Assembly (NCBI GenBank): GCA_024233545.1
Contig: JACKPL010000011.1
Location: 21,974-85,973, forward strand
Direction of reading: 5' to 3'
Source of the DNA: a bacterium
Lineage (GTDB): Bacteria; Auribacterota; Auribacteria; Auribacterales; Auribacteraceae
DNA: 64,000 bases
The position numbers and the translations under genes were made by a program. The notes beneath the pieces are model-generated. The model had not been told where the DNA came from, did no database searches, and worked only from the letters and a program-made list of their open reading frames with translations. Shown in pieces: positions 52,501-58,000 of this stretch. Within the stretch, counting starts at the first letter, position 1; every line of letters starts with the position of its first letter.

Positions 52501-54890
52501 CTTCCGAACCCAAAGTTTAAGCGCAACAGCTTGCCGCCTTCACTCAAACCTTTGCCGATTGAGAGTAAAATATTATTGGAAGATACGAATACGTCAAATA
52601 TCCTTGAACCAAGCCCACCTATTCCTCGCGGAATAAATGATAGAGCTTGCAATGTTAATCCGATAGCTTTTCCAACTATTGATCCCGGCGTAATGAGCCG
52701 TGTTAACACGGATGCGATACGTGCAACCGTACCTGCGGTCTCGGAAACGGCAAGAGTTCCTCTCAATACTTGTCCAATCGCGTTAATTCCCTGACCAAAA
52801 GATTTAATTGCATTGAAAAATTTCAAACCGGCATTTAAAGCAAAACCTGTTATCTTTGCAATACCTTGCACAACAGCTCCTACTGCTCGAGATGCTAAAG
52901 CCACGCCCTCAACAGCAAGATTACCGAAGAAAACAGCCGCTCTTCCAACCGCAGTATTTGCCAATACGCCGACAACACCTTGAGTTCTCGCAATATTCAC
53001 AAAACCGCCGATTGCGGCGCCTACTCTAGTTTGACTTAACGCAGTGAAAGCGCCTCGTGCAAAATTCGCAATGACAGTTCCTATGCTTCCTACAAAAGCA
53101 GAAACCCGAGAAATTGCCGCACCGATTCGAAGAACTTCGCCAACTCTTGCAACAGCTAAACCCACACGGCTTGCCCGCGCCACCGCAAAAGCTACTTCAG
53201 CACCACGAATCACTGTTGTGGCAATTCTGCCGACTGCAAGCGCACCTCTGCCAAAGAGAGTGGCGGCGGCGGCAAACCCGCCAGCGCCACCGGCAGGCAA
53301 CGTCACAAAGAACGATGCAATTACCGTTATAATATCAGTAACGATACTGATACCTTGGCTAAATTTCAATAAACGGCCTTGTCTTTGTGCTTCAGCACTA
53401 TCGCCTCTTGCAAGCGCTGTAAAGAGTTTATTTTGGGCTATGTTTGATGACCGATTAAGCAACACATCCAACGTTGACTGCCCATTTCCGTACCGTGCTT
53501 CGATAATTGTTGCGGCATAGTCTGTTCCGGCAACTAAATCCACAACAAATGCGCCGGCGGCGGCTACGACTGCAACAAAAGAATTAAGAATACCGAAAAC
53601 CAAATCGACGCCAACATCTAACGCATCAATCACAAAACCAAGACCAGGAATCCTGCGCAATTGTGTTGAAATGCTTGCAAGAAAGCCTGTTTCGCTCTTT
53701 ATTATTTCTCTGCCTTGATCTACCAAGGCACGCCCTAAGTCTCTTACTTGTGTAAAGTTAACAGCATTTGGGTTATTAGTATCCTTCCCGCTTAAAAAGA
53801 ACCCTGAGCGTTGGAAAACACTTTCTAAAGTAGTATTGAATCCTTGCTGTGCCGCATTTCGTGCGGTAATTTGCGCTACCTGTTCATTGGTAAGCAGAGT
53901 AGGGCCCTGCGTTAGTTGTGAACCACCTGACGGCGTCGGCGTTCCGGTAAAACTTGCCCTGTATTGAGCTGCTATTGCATCAGGAGAAAGATTCGATGCA
54001 TAAGTAAGGTTTAAATCGAATAAAGCAGTTAATTCCGCATTCTGTCGTCCAAGCGTGCTGTTACCGTCCCCTAATCGTTCAAGTATTGTTTCGCGCTTTC
54101 TGCTTAAAGTACTATCTTCAATTCTTCCGGTAGCCAATGCGGCAAAATCATTAAATGTCGATGCGCGGTTAAGATCAAAGCTGAAAAATTGGACAGACAA
54201 GTTATCATTAATTCTCCGCGTTTCTAAGACAGGAATATAAAATGATCTGCCGCCTGTCGACTCAAACGTTCTAAAGTTTCCGGCCAAGCCGAATACTGAG
54301 AATGCGCTTGATGGTTTTATTCGTTCAGATGCGAAATCGTAATTTGCAATGCCGGTATCTGATAAATCGAGCGTCGCTATCAAGCCGATAGTAAAAGTAG
54401 CAAAAACACCAGATTCAATAGTCCGGTTAAATAGTTCAACTACGCCAGATTTAGACTCGCCGAATGTACTTACCGAACTTTGATCGCCGAATAACCGAGC
54501 AAAACGGTATTGATCCGCTTCAAATAACGCTTGGCGATCTTCAAACGATGTCTGGTTAAACCGCGCTTCGCGTACTTGAGTAGAAATGATATTCACCGCA
54601 TTTTCAAAAGCGCTTCCTTGCGAACCAAGATTGTTCACATCGCTTATAAAAGTCCTTAAATTACCGATACTCCCGCTCAAAAGGTTCTGTAACCCTTGAT
54701 ATTGCGCCTGTGCAAGAGGATCAGCACTTATACTGCTGAAATTGTCAATTTTGCTTTCGAGGACTTGGCTTATTCTTTTGCCATCGATAGTTAAAGGCGG
54801 AATAACAATAGTTTCATTAAGATTCGTTCCAAATACAGCATTAATCCCTTTCGCTACAGTACTTGCAACAAAACCGACAACACTTTTCAC
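31557..54890 (-). CDS. Giant repetitive protein with hydrophobic, N/Q-rich, beta-repeat and SecA-like regions (second part of locus A)
   Basis: This is a 7,777-codon frame counted from a GTG at 54890, and it is open back to 55004. In order it shows: a G/A-rich hydrophobic region (residues about 400-1410), an N/S/A/Q/T-rich helical array (about 1650-2900), beta repeats with helical interludes (about 2950-4530), Q-rich helices and coiled coil (to about 5300), long helical arrays, a DExH/SecA-like motor (about 5800-6650) and a helical C-terminus. The first in-frame ATG is about 1,967 codons in (near 48992), and the frame upstream of the GTG still reads like coding sequence. The ORF therefore probably continues the RHS ORF through a frameshifted junction. 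I find no cysteine in the translation. The function is unknown; a large envelope or extracellular machine is an inference. Confidence 0.9.
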   Translation of the reverse strand: MKSVVGFVASTVAKGINAVFGTNLNETIVIPPLTIDGKRISQVLESKIDNFSSISADPLAQAQYQGLQNLLSGSIGNLRTFISDVNNLGSQGSAFENAVNIISTQVREARFNQTSFEDRQALFEADQYRFARLFGDQSSVSTFGESKSGVVELFNRTIESGVFATFTIGLIATLDLSDTGIANYDFASERIKPSSAFSVFGLAGNFRTFESTGGRSFYIPVLETRRINDNLSVQFFSFDLNRASTFNDFAALATGRIEDSTLSRKRETILERLGDGNSTLGRQNAELTALFDLNLTYASNLSPDAIAAQYRASFTGTPTPSGGSQLTQGPTLLTNEQVAQITARNAAQQGFNTTLESVFQRSGFFLSGKDTNNPNAVNFTQVRDLGRALVDQGREIIKSETGFLASISTQLRRIPGLGFVIDALDVGVDLVFGILNSFVAVVAAAGAFVVDLVAGTDYAATIIEARYGNGQSTLDVLLNRSSNIAQNKLFTALARGDSAEAQRQGRLLKFSQGISIVTDIITVIASFFVTLPAGGAGGFAAAATLFGRGALAVGRIATTVIRGAEVAFAVARASRVGLAVARVGEVLRIGAAISRVSAFVGSIGTVIANFARGAFTALSQTRVGAAIGGFVNIARTQGVVGVLANTAVGRAAVFFGNLAVEGVALASRAVGAVVQGIAKITGFALNAGLKFFNAIKSFGQGINAIGQVLRGTLAVSETAGTVARIASVLTRLITPGSIVGKAIGLTLQALSFIPRGIGGLGSRIFDVFVSSNNILLSIGKGLSEGGKLLRLNFGFGSRLNAALEGVRGATFATRAELVAQFGKIFAGGEQAIQAGAAGSKLGRVISGELTFSQAFGKTIATAVGQFKASILNFGLNSSDEAARIVRATYRESLRAGGGQVSLSNLLFQGLNSFGSQVLRVARLGAFRPIQEAVGQVILELVVRGTQLLTGDDSVNGFNVFARLRDFLGAEDTGIFGTILGKGLQFFGIIGAGAAGAGGSDTVFKQQGFLTRNFATNEVTFVTGTRSNAIFEYFGGFGFGRIDNRELSIFDVIAETAKKSVEGFQQGLSLGLLFPILSPVFQPILALDPVLNAINKGGDVATLAISIVTSLAARVVAQVGALIVGRIFGIRGTALSTFARNFAEQVDVRVRKFVSFQANFYIDEFFVEDLGGKRIEGLLISLGFSRAFAAGASEHLAEFIGRGGEGGAASTAQAQARSNVDVNFANGTLSGIQNIAQQIIGNVFQAESLKVTAADKSSLSTIIEAFTETIKNEQGENVTKFSLQNTLLTFANIGVSLGQIAIGSNIAGGFFNLALPTVTPAISFDSAFFGSAIAGGLVQGSLSAGTTALSFNFGPTQEIFKGLTAEQRSERIANAFASGFGAGFIGGGFTTVGLNTFSTLAGTIFAGATSTILFQAQESLNNFQRITDQFTGFDLQAQLERVQKFDPVLASQIQRVSNQLAVDFARLSATGATATDVINVVTQQLQQGQLTLQLQQRAGLSAQQVALIQQGLVARGIQFLADNQQAVRDVNPFQVQRNAAAARSSLTEGQSSLQQIFNIASNGTVLTEQNFTQIVNQIADFQRASVGFTFANFFQPQALNLFGGFFDLAGVAPVGVSQNAAAGASRTDTDKIAGAAAGAGAGTISSATIGAITSNPNQYINNVVSSIDVNNFDINNIQDLGNIVSKAFEAAQVLSSTDISQNFTNEQRTNLQNFVLTVANNILAANAIQGQDVSAVNDFKLQSALAVSQLAVAQQTFQGSTPLSTAFKQAVNNAAEFTVSQLSTITIAAAPAATGTANHTQLNQFADLLQVTRNLAATGIQTNANLNAAAQTAIATNVTNLNTLVSGGAAANPLFNQSNLPATLSSAGRAFQNIANLVQTGSVVLSTDQGAQSVRSTYTAAVNNFTAAAFDVAKATSVTTTNVDSINTLIQSIASNASAGIINIADSSISATAATDFASVVNNQASFMNNTTNFRLDAITDFQNLQRMNQFMQTMNQVSATSSFDLNTQVNGQSLASSLSAVVNRGAQALAANSGLGASANSVTFVNSQNFLSNASSLVQNGAVQVTAALRTNLSNMVTAQINYIGKQQNNISSMDVARQSSFAIQNILAASDLGIVNRNNVDVSTLATAQNNVLTFLNNNRSSVRADNLSTFTTALNNVNNLSSVAGAAFNTQTSQRVTSIINEVFSRAASTTAVSGSPLNFQTNQQVNDFLQFNNVAHASFNNPALNANIQTASVANALQKVSGFIGNQLQNNNNPSIPQQQISNVATLGAFVNSINQWQQAGVVNTAAVPQLQADVHNHIARGLDTINNLAGTFALGQGQQNANSLQTNVTAYQTIANFMNSFAAATSVPVGATQSFVNVSTLNSQLNQIGVSANTSTVVNNIISQTLNVANTTANSVINSNQFAGVSAAVGLLSSIGNLANSASPVTLTQANFDNLAVASSAIASNVNTTFTQAAGANMQTAQVASNTLAAISQLSQNANFATSINSFNAANSNAFNTNITQMANTQIAFFQQSFQSGLNNYTGENLQGLTNFIGAFNGLSQTSANITGLDLSSVLNTNTNLQSNPLANLVTGIISNVNNSFQAANVTQGITNDNRQNMVALFDLVASNSTLQTVVNAQTVNGQPANHLTDFASNIAQDITARFTADADFSNLANNRLVTNFLKTVSVNRNTFNQTSFNTNILPQVAALINTVAQNTPSFLSGITQGNQGANAYITSMAQFNVAAQQFAGDIASQGIANFNDNIRNSLTSQISTLSNLNINTLDAQTRSNLAASVASMQVLVTELQQQGVTGLESIQTSIDTSISTVFQSFDFDQFKENGTFSVAKLNEYISANPSQFTAFEIGSFFANANLPLPVSQSAQQVANQLANSGVEVPQSLNTLLNIASAVNRVVREAPAVSNQALGQTQQLNALTVDLGFLRQVAQESNVGIDVLIAGLAGVPEVQASLSDVVDVQARQQIISRVSQLISASQTLGLSGVQTVTLQEAISQARTNFDLSIGKSAELATVFNLVEIEQFEGQGIRFEHSNGQQFIVEVLDSQTIRVYDVVNGQKGNKLSEGTTVSVPVGAIQMQVTFDATTGNVNFVNQTTSQTVTNVAAPALNAAQMIKNVIAQDTVRTQVLTESGLLAVNGNTSVESVYNSAANLLTFNRFEEWANNVQNQSLQVALNILNTARAKITNGQPLTTQEQQYVDQFASFEQQSQNDQQQFNAVFLKAVDQAFIYAGAYALDSTRFIDQNITQIAENLRSSFNINISSFNLSDLLSPQLVANQDLTVGSFTQNGTQTPFTARLDANPTNNTRYTLTVNNEQYEVEVVNQVVRITNPQTGTVQTLAQGESQQFIGVNQNFAFKLSLSSTGQLSIVNVSPGQTAEEFQNLGKSFGKDHTQIIAEQSTNPAVQALAQDINALRDQFGFVGLETQRQLARLHGVSLRDTLRIADARITQENIGQIAEVLERMEDQFAQFGLNSFQNIVLFTQLGVNEVVDLLVMAQSFVKDWYTADQRNNDVFLAQMYLALRGDQRADVKMYFVRTLVDMFAKEDFKQKFGSLFEIIQQDTGLPSNINVREVSAVDQVNNQVVPVQQFNIQGTDLIITQQQIDENIFRLRIINSATGQEIGSFQNTAPITNIQFNNGILQFNQQRSIEITTPTGLQTIQQIVNIQVQQLNTNQFEIRQVTQNGVEIARTVQQTIDTQGTYVRQTFVGGSTVANQVQFFTSQDVQLDVQIQNNQLVTPTGQVIVDAVSLNDVQVVNNVIQVNGRDVAVINVNTGRVIASEIFNTTTNQVEGIGLFATGIQNNQTVTVQETITGVNLADLNIVSTPSGSTVVAVDQTTGVRYQSTFVIDQTNQPAVQTVRTVNVAAQINGQTVIVSLEVEVDANNTITNVVGALVTGQVVNQQAIQTQITNIQNALANVNINQINGQVVPGIAAPIQVTTEQIIINANNQVEIAHVNLNGVVQFTNSNPAISTANTNVSSFNQVQTIQVEFTQNGVTQIGVVTVQNGIVTASTINAIPAGSRFATVNQTGVLLTGVQAGTILANVVQTRVVQVTDGTTTTLQVVPAITVYTVDTQTGQLTAQLRYLVNGQSQFVSATDLAANANIQITDFLAQPGGSLANANIVATNFQTGQRGTVPVAVVNGQLVVQQDAFGFTAGMQITQNGVITLNDTIVGRITNVRAMQLGTQTGLVEVDMNGRIVSTNILGVPVGQQLSQVIADIGLQEVSGVQVQVLLNGQVRTGTFANGQVTIQGVGAVPVAVETLAGHAQIVRTVQIEGVSYYVNARGEAFDVINQEVKFFVDSIGNVRNLQGKIVGQIEAGDVQIINALGNVDIVTVGLQNGTFPTIQAIQESTVVVLDGTSMVSLNLFQLNQTTQQLEIATIEVNENGQILTTNIPQIQNLSGQKFFRKLNENQIIVQQISNGVTTNIIYDIRDGQLVQISSVVDANLNLYEINSVSSVNAQNGFTQTTISTNQYTVQHFEFNNGLRLVTQEVNGIAQTTIYDAAGQFLDVINGQIKDIVRVNGETIITTSESITVISTNFLNQFGINTVNAPSSSKTLQEYIDIATGSIQTGNTQSAQTAISQALAEITALANQINNGNFSTNVLNSLTFTQTRFANEITTLQNALNLSLAINNNQLGNIQTLRQALLTSLQSINNSALITVALDLASQSVATQLQTLFNANGVFINTPANIQTLSQLRQDIATITNALNTFGTFLNVDSSQALKTSLDSQLSQILIQQIQLSNVQNIGIVQSDLIRDLRILHDFTPALSVQSSIINFIQQNNLVSAFNQALILASQQQQTPVTPSAPFVSPLELFGRTVPTEVTAQPTVAPVTTTAIQTEIIKLVQQAIQQAESAQIIELATAGAIDFANVADLVLPLNTEVQMNQAEISNALNAFKEVLVKHQANLDANTVNNLVIQLANELVKAGNSQQTQASQRTVEIIMAMSIRMLLHEAAQSNNQALQDVAMELMVANIAGNTNVQDILLGKRTGRELVIDARSTELIKVANLIAGNITTLNQQIDSLGFVVNSVKFVNGQIVLEIQSLPGVTVSAAVQAQLIAQLQSLQIELNFEIEDITGQAIPIVANLNTQRLDITQQLTEEQLAQARAAQEQLVKAQEEQRLAQEQQAQAQAEQDKIQKLVDDLKTSDLEVITNRLQELEQRFSKALNDYKQAERANNQELMDSLLREVLNYQEVILNAQVDLQQRMEQLTSEKQQLGSLFNYTGQRQAIRNEINKLIVQLMSLKGSSDTVQNSRERLRKQIEELTNKEIELGERIKEIKAETKRLEQIAKLFENVASKFTLDILPVTALNQAYNDRISARVNEGINKVSDLAGKTKEIEVNGQKQQVIDVSAADIESVDQYQNAILAQLQKRIDQIDIAINAQKGKVSKEELSRLSAMADQAKQALQVQLDNVRKQFAKIALDISTQAMNSVDIINAAQAQAGRNFENVTEIEHLARLKEAYRVTTSLLNSLAVADRASFATEIRQLEAQQAKLETQINTHFGNSTETLKNNVQGLTSLLSNFADYNKLLKEETDSQKIAQAKLELLQSVFGKDVVGVSGENFNQFSNLLAQVVTEINNEMIAAKAQNPSLAYGNLSEAFSKWNDQQITQQIAKIIERINANNELSNLTGNIGSQIGEQGQKQLISNAIIKIVQAMPQLLQQAQTKDGQLILQGEALQSYLINSLQASLGQAAVRYVGALKALGLQVATLNTINAQFDISSLQKDLTDFLKLVNELGNADALRQQLTALNDQENLKLLASDIKRLGGENAALLAELNNILAALSDSAARGIASAGKRNIQTVVANASQALSQAYSSEILADRNALAEKFKEDIKLVQDVTGQSRFRFQSKTNDAKVQQLVETLNETLFAFQEARGFPLHANQAEKLLDFVANPSKGHEILTGGGKTSVLMHLAAVAGLINGKQRGVIILSDQNKLEEALRESGDLYKNLGLKVAILKDTNDVNAELLAQMEGADIIFTTMSAPGFLPRLAEQNEHHRRALELITKNVQIVNDEIHTVVGQSYILSEGEDIKLTEDQKKAIMQVGGFMNANADKLLALQLTAQVAQSLALDEVFFKKALNTYFNGQQKSIDEVRQAILKDMLGDAATLSQANASQIIANMQAWVGQQNLTDSLQSFAVVNMKIENTFSQDIRKIGFDTGVVKVKVQGNETQAEARLRIAQEGFDLTGDVISYIDGLNLLTTSSVVKNDTVTQVGAVFNDYLLSLYSQHVTGNADINTLIVDGKLGASRAALASFAAFVSQAEGSHYGVSEDLLKIVPVSFGQTEESRKFSEVYEAGIKQLFGQAQSGRVADLDLVTVSAESLQASYEEFLYLVKSNNGGIITMTGTLGLVEAMHRALGIEVDRSPSIDAIVKFWKGLDAEGKGAITDQNAELIAKVLGVSKDKVLEAIPNDQFGGEATFEKRVQNSRGAADLAEVMRNAMPANSAEHQVFVLHAQSANASDYFGAALAQLTQNAKTEANPREVIIHEGREWVRYEFDKAKGQYVRGDVISAEQWEAQVKLRMKEDANVKPVTIITHSGDVFGLDLKTNGQTRFIDVLDSKTDMTTALQGFGRDRGYNEHFNGQTFDQTQFNARDIFVLGQTSGQEIGHGELLQMLLRNEYSNVQNSFSEALNRVKDFTITNTITEMVNIVSAELQKASPDSQRAKALENLRTQLISMRTKYTSQQSINETITMGKDGPTTNIEQINSGFKRSQEWVKNALLGLEALKGEGNIIDSINTSGLSQQLLSQLGRILPGIKGRESVSIEDIMNVSIDDVALKFREEGDYSRVNYADFALYEAQDIQDLMSRIAQTVKQSELPQFARSGTGALAQQIQQVLHQQQIAGAQQVEDVKVAEKLAQELRQFAEEEVAQKREAGQIIRNAVAQIGARYNLPAAEIDRIAAPFQAKAAAQQQALDIAAITQEIVTEIRKSDHFTAYVSARNDLVNAQQAFNAERTKDELVRFEQHLASQVEKLIVATIKSRFDNRTDADKPVDINQFVAENIESVREVLADQNLGWLQVTVNKNNQLLIVLPSGQIAGAVLLAQTPDKQVFSLYSSNVANVANNLFNGNISRPEDLKLSQVASIIDHIADKKSNVTIPLSLNIAGVGQETVVVGNIRRDTSQEGVFLVDVLSGDRQGEVLQFRLGQLTDRQIGEVAHTVAPGIQLLVKVPDVQRGPAIEDVRTAALIHDKIGQVEQEWVDVRKEMDEFYENRVAANVGMVQKLYEKHGNLSQGLVSALNDREVVQLDGTTVSQKGLITQLREGAIAPAAVSQHISSTIQAAITAQIAHISEMIQQPENTAMVQALLDEYFGQDGKLAVELEQITRQIGGAVKFAVTESGVTIRFTDAAFANAQPVQLTVQQLMNTQMVQEQLLYQARMAQSFNGAVSAIEFIAQNVENKQAFFEAHSTLLNSILRAQNISAVFVMNDSTGQIELVNRFDGRIALGDLVRILQTKQVDLSIQGIISPSASGTVQAIEFFALELGLPVYIETTQQQMEILGVEANGSYRAQLGDKIVILTLNDAQYITAQQIEQAQVMLSGKEFIIESVENYRARTFERNASAYIGANAFSRLLAIQDAQALDTLIAHISAQSGLYQAQFIEYLFEQMDVASLDQNGKKLLTNKLLALVNTIGKQSPDQLVAIGAALSKVLMQADVITALDKQNADAIRQNLLFNIVIEQAGKQQLNEALLQKLMLDFISDLMSSQSELDVKAYVNALLDDIVDRAKMPEAGIDENTLAFIILELNQFKDTRLDQVISIAEARLQRSQVKVGLDTATKEMLRSSM
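34950..37480 (-). other. DExH/SecA-like ATPase motor in locus A
   Basis: The region opens with a Q-motif-like FPLHANQAEKLLDFV and Walker A EILTGGGKTSVLM (about 37186-37215). LSDQNKLEEAL and GADIIFTTMSAPGF (motif Ib/II region) follow, then Walker B VNDEIHTVVG (about 36880), GGIITMTGTLGLVEAM (motif III, TGT as in SecA), VFVLHAQSANASDYF and FIDVLDSKTDMTTALQGFGRDRGY (motif V/VI, about 35185-35245). This is a complete set of SF2 motor motifs of the SecA or helicase type, more diverged from SecA than the motor in locus B. Catalytic residues look intact. I saw no preprotein-binding domain or zinc finger. Confidence 0.78.
38990..39660 (-). other. Long coiled coil
   Basis: About 220 residues rich in Q, E, K, L and A with heptad patterning (EEQLAQARAAQEQLVKAQEE, LQELEQRFSKALNDYKQAER, RLRKQIEELTNKEIELGERI) and few breaks. 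It lies about 500 residues before the SecA-like motor and probably acts as a rod or oligomerisation segment. Confidence 0.75.
41300..44150 (-). repeat. Beta-strand repeat region
   Basis: About 950 residues of short alternating V/I/T/Q strands separated by NG, NN and GQ turns (for example VQNNQLVTPTGQVIVDAV, VNGQTVIVSLEVEVDANN, LNGQVRTGTFANGQVTIQG). The repeats are irregular and lack a fixed period. The pattern fits an extended beta-sandwich or beta-solenoid as in secreted adhesins. No calcium or catalytic motif was seen. Confidence 0.7.
46200..49950 (-). repeat. N/S/A/Q/T-rich helical array
   Basis: About 1,250 residues dominated by N, S, A, Q, T and aliphatics, with recurring helix pairs (for example SLVQNGAVQVTAALRTNLSN, LTQANFDNLAVASSAIASNV). 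Charged residues are scarce, and there is only about one Trp and no Cys that I see. The composition is far from that of globular enzymes, while the helical hydrophobic pattern is kept. It may form a fibre or tubular wall. Confidence 0.65.
50650..53700 (-). other. G/A-rich hydrophobic, probably membrane-associated region
   Basis: Several stretches look membrane-compatible: ILNSFVAVVAAAGAFVVDLV (about 53540-53620), IVTDIITVIASFFVTLPAGG (about 53290-53360), ISIVTSLAARVVAQVGALIV (about 51500-51580) and GFGAGFIGGGFTTVGLN (about 50710-50770). Many GxxxG and AxxxA spacings occur in between (for example VGAAIGGFVN, GFALNAGLKFF). I cannot say how many segments cross a membrane. Confidence 0.6.
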
Positions 54891-54951
54891 AACACCTTCA
54901 ACAAATTCAAAAGCACCAGCAATTGCAGAAGTTACGGTGAAGAATGCGTTA

Positions 54952-55060
54952 CTAATTTTTCTGCCGATTTTCTCGAAAACCCTTCCGACCTTGCCGCCTG
55001 TTGTTCAAGTTGTGCCTGCAAACGTTCAATTTCGGTATTGCTTCTGCGGCAAAAGCGGCT
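54952..55060 (-). other. Frameshifted junction between the RHS ORF and the next giant ORF
   Basis: The RHS frame reads sensibly to AAFAAEA (about 55041) and then turns into unlikely sequence (LNVCRHNLNNRRQGRKG) to a TAG. A second frame in the same bases reads TEIERLQAQLEQQA, a heptad-like helix. A third reads GKVGRVFEKIGRKISNAFF and continues into the 7,777-codon ORF. One extra base near 55038-55041 and one near 54993-54998 would join all three into a single continuous protein. Either two single-base deletions (real or from sequencing) or decay of the gene explain this. Confidence 0.75.
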
Positions 55061-58000
55061 CTTGCTTTGTCTTCAGTTTGTCTAGAAACATTTCCGACAA
55101 GCGCAACCGGGTCGAGCAGGCTGTCTGCCAACCGGTACGCATCAAACGATCCACCGCCAATATTCAGATTTGCTCCGGTAATAACAAGCACTTTTTGACC
55201 GTTTATGGTCTGTTCAATGGTATCGAACCTCAGAGTATCAAGGTCTTGGAAGAACTGCTGATCGCTTACGCCGTTAAAGAAATCCGATTTTTCAAGGCGT
55301 CCAAAAACCAACCGTCCGCCTTGTTCTGCATTATCGCTTATAATAGGATCGATAAAACGTTCAAGCCCAGCTCTACGATATGCTTCCACTTGAGCTTGAG
55401 TAAGCGTCGGGCCCGCAAAGGTAGCGGTGCCGTTTGCCTGTCTTCTTTCAACTTCATCAAGAACACGCCGTCTGCCTTCCGCAATGAAGCCCTGGAGAAT
55501 TGTTCTATTATCGAGATTGACACTATTTCCGCGTTCTAATTCTTGGAACGCAATGTTGCCGATATAAAGCAGTGCATTATTGTTAATAATTTGCCCTTCG
55601 TTTAAGAACTGCTCTTGAATTCGTAATGAGAATAATTCAGCATCAAATTTTCCATCAGCGCCAATTAGTTTTGATGGATCGGCAGATAACGATGTCTGTG
55701 TCGCAATGCCGACCGGCGTAAGAACCTGCTGTACGAACTGCCCGTTAACTTCGACATTCTGGGTAGAAATAAATTGTCTGCCTACACGCAATGCCTGCGT
55801 ACGAGTAAGGTCGTCTGTCCTGAATCCTTCTTCTTCTCCGCGAAGCTGATTACGGCTCGCTTCATTTTGCTCAAAGAAAGTTCTCCGAACAGCAGTACTG
55901 TTGTTGATATTAAAAGTGATAAGAACCGTTTGGTTACCTTGCGCATCAAAGTTTGCCCTCTGATATAAACCTCCGTTTATTAACGTATCTATTTGCCGGG
56001 TTGTATCTGAAAGAACATTTCCTGCAGAATCGATTTGTATAACGGCTTGCCTACGCTGTTCGACAATAGCTCCTGATGCTTGAGTTTGAGATACTGATTG
56101 AGTAGAATATACGGTACTCCCTATCTGAATTGACCGAACCAAAGAACGGACATTATCATTTTGCGCCGCTTGCTGACGGCTGATACTGGATTGTAACCCT
56201 TCACTTAAAGTTGCCCGCGATAAGTCAAGCCTGCCGGTCGCGATGAGGTTCTGACCGGTTGAGCTTAATAACTGCTGAATTGCAGATTCGCCCGTCAACG
56301 TTTGAGGAGCTTGAGCAGGAGCCGCTTGCTGACTGCTGAATCTATCCGCATAGGTCGTCTGCCCTGTCCTGATCGGTTCAGCCGTTCCTGCAAGCAGTGA
56401 AGCAATGCCTTCCAGTCCCGGTACTTCTGCTATAGCGTTAACCGCCGCACCAATGGCTTGTAAAGACTGCAAAGCGCTTAAAACGCCGGTTTGAGCAAGA
56501 GCAAGCAATGTTGCACGAGCATCACCGCCAGTCTTATCGGAATAAAAGGAAACCGCACGCCGAGTACGTGCCGCAATAGCGCCTGATAACGCTTGTTGCG
56601 CAAACTGGTTTGCCGTTTCGTTAGATACTGCGCCTGTGAATATAAATCCACCGCCGGATGCGGCAAACTGCAACGGAGCCGTTGAATCCGGCTTGCCATT
56701 GGTAAACCCGCGTTGGGTAATTGTACTTCCGTTATCACTTGTTGTAATCCAGAATTCAGTTAATTTTTCCTCTTCGTCTTCGTTCGTAAACCCATCGCCG
56801 TTGGTATCGTCCCATTTATACACGATAATAACGCCGAATCCTTCGACAGGCTCATATCCGCGTAAATCAATGATGTACTTTTGACCGTTTACTTCATGGA
56901 ACAATCGTTGCAACTGGCTCTTATGGTCAACTTGCACCGTTTTAGTTGTACTGCCTTGAGTGTAATCGATAATAAAATTATTAACCTGTACTTGAGGCAT
57001 ATTGCTTACTATATTATTCCAATAATCAGGAGCACCTGAAGTTGCACTGCTAAAGGTATGAGCAAGCAGAGATGCTTCGTCATCGAAACCGAAACCGGCT
57101 TTATTGGTAACAGCAGAAATTGGTACATACACTGAAGAATTTTTGCCGAGATAATCTGCTATCTGGTCGGTTGCAACTGCATTGAACTGACCGCTCATTG
57201 TCATATCGTAAATGACCGGCAAGGCATCAGGCTGGGTATTGCCCGGTTGAACAGTCGGCTGTTGCGCGGCAAACGAGAAATTCACCACACTTGTCGGTTG
57301 ATAGGAAAGAACAGTAAGATATTCCGACTGGCTGAAAAGCGTTTGTATATCGAAATTCGGTTGTCCGGTAATAAAATCATTAATGGTAACACCGTTCAAC
57401 CACCCATCATGGTTTTGGTCATCGCCATCGAACGTAACTTGGAAATTGCTCGCATAATAAACATTATTCTTCCACGCATCTTCCACACGCTTGCCGTCGG
57501 TATCAAAAAGCGGTGCCCAGTTCATATTAAAGAAGAGGAAATCATCTTCCACTTTTTCATCCTGATAAGTACCTTCATACAGGAATGCAATCAGGTCTGC
57601 AAAGCGTTCCATCGGTGTTGATCCTGATAAATCGCCGGCAGGATCAAATGAACCGAGACCGCTTTCGTTACGCGGTATTTTTCCAGCAGACGAAACCGAC
57701 AGCTCTAACGATTCACCTTGATTACTCTTGCTGAGATCGGTCTGATATGTTCCATTAAAGAAATCGGTCAGAGTAAACGCAACGACAAAATCGTAAAAGT
57801 TCTTGACTGCTCGTGTAACCGTTATTGTATATGGCGTAAACGGATGTGTGGTGCTGTTCATTGTTTCTGTAGCAGTCCATGGCTGGCTTAAACTATACAA
57901 ATAACTGGCGTTTGCGCTGAATTCTATGCCTTCCTGATCTTTAAGGTATAAATCGTACAACGTTGGTAAACGGCGCGCTATCGTTTGGAAATCATCTGTT

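Noticed and set aside
54742..55539. A 265-codon plus-strand ORF across the junction of the two giant frames
   Set aside because: It is antisense to both giants, begins and ends inside well-supported coding sequence, and has a composition expected of the complement. No ribosome binding site or family was seen.
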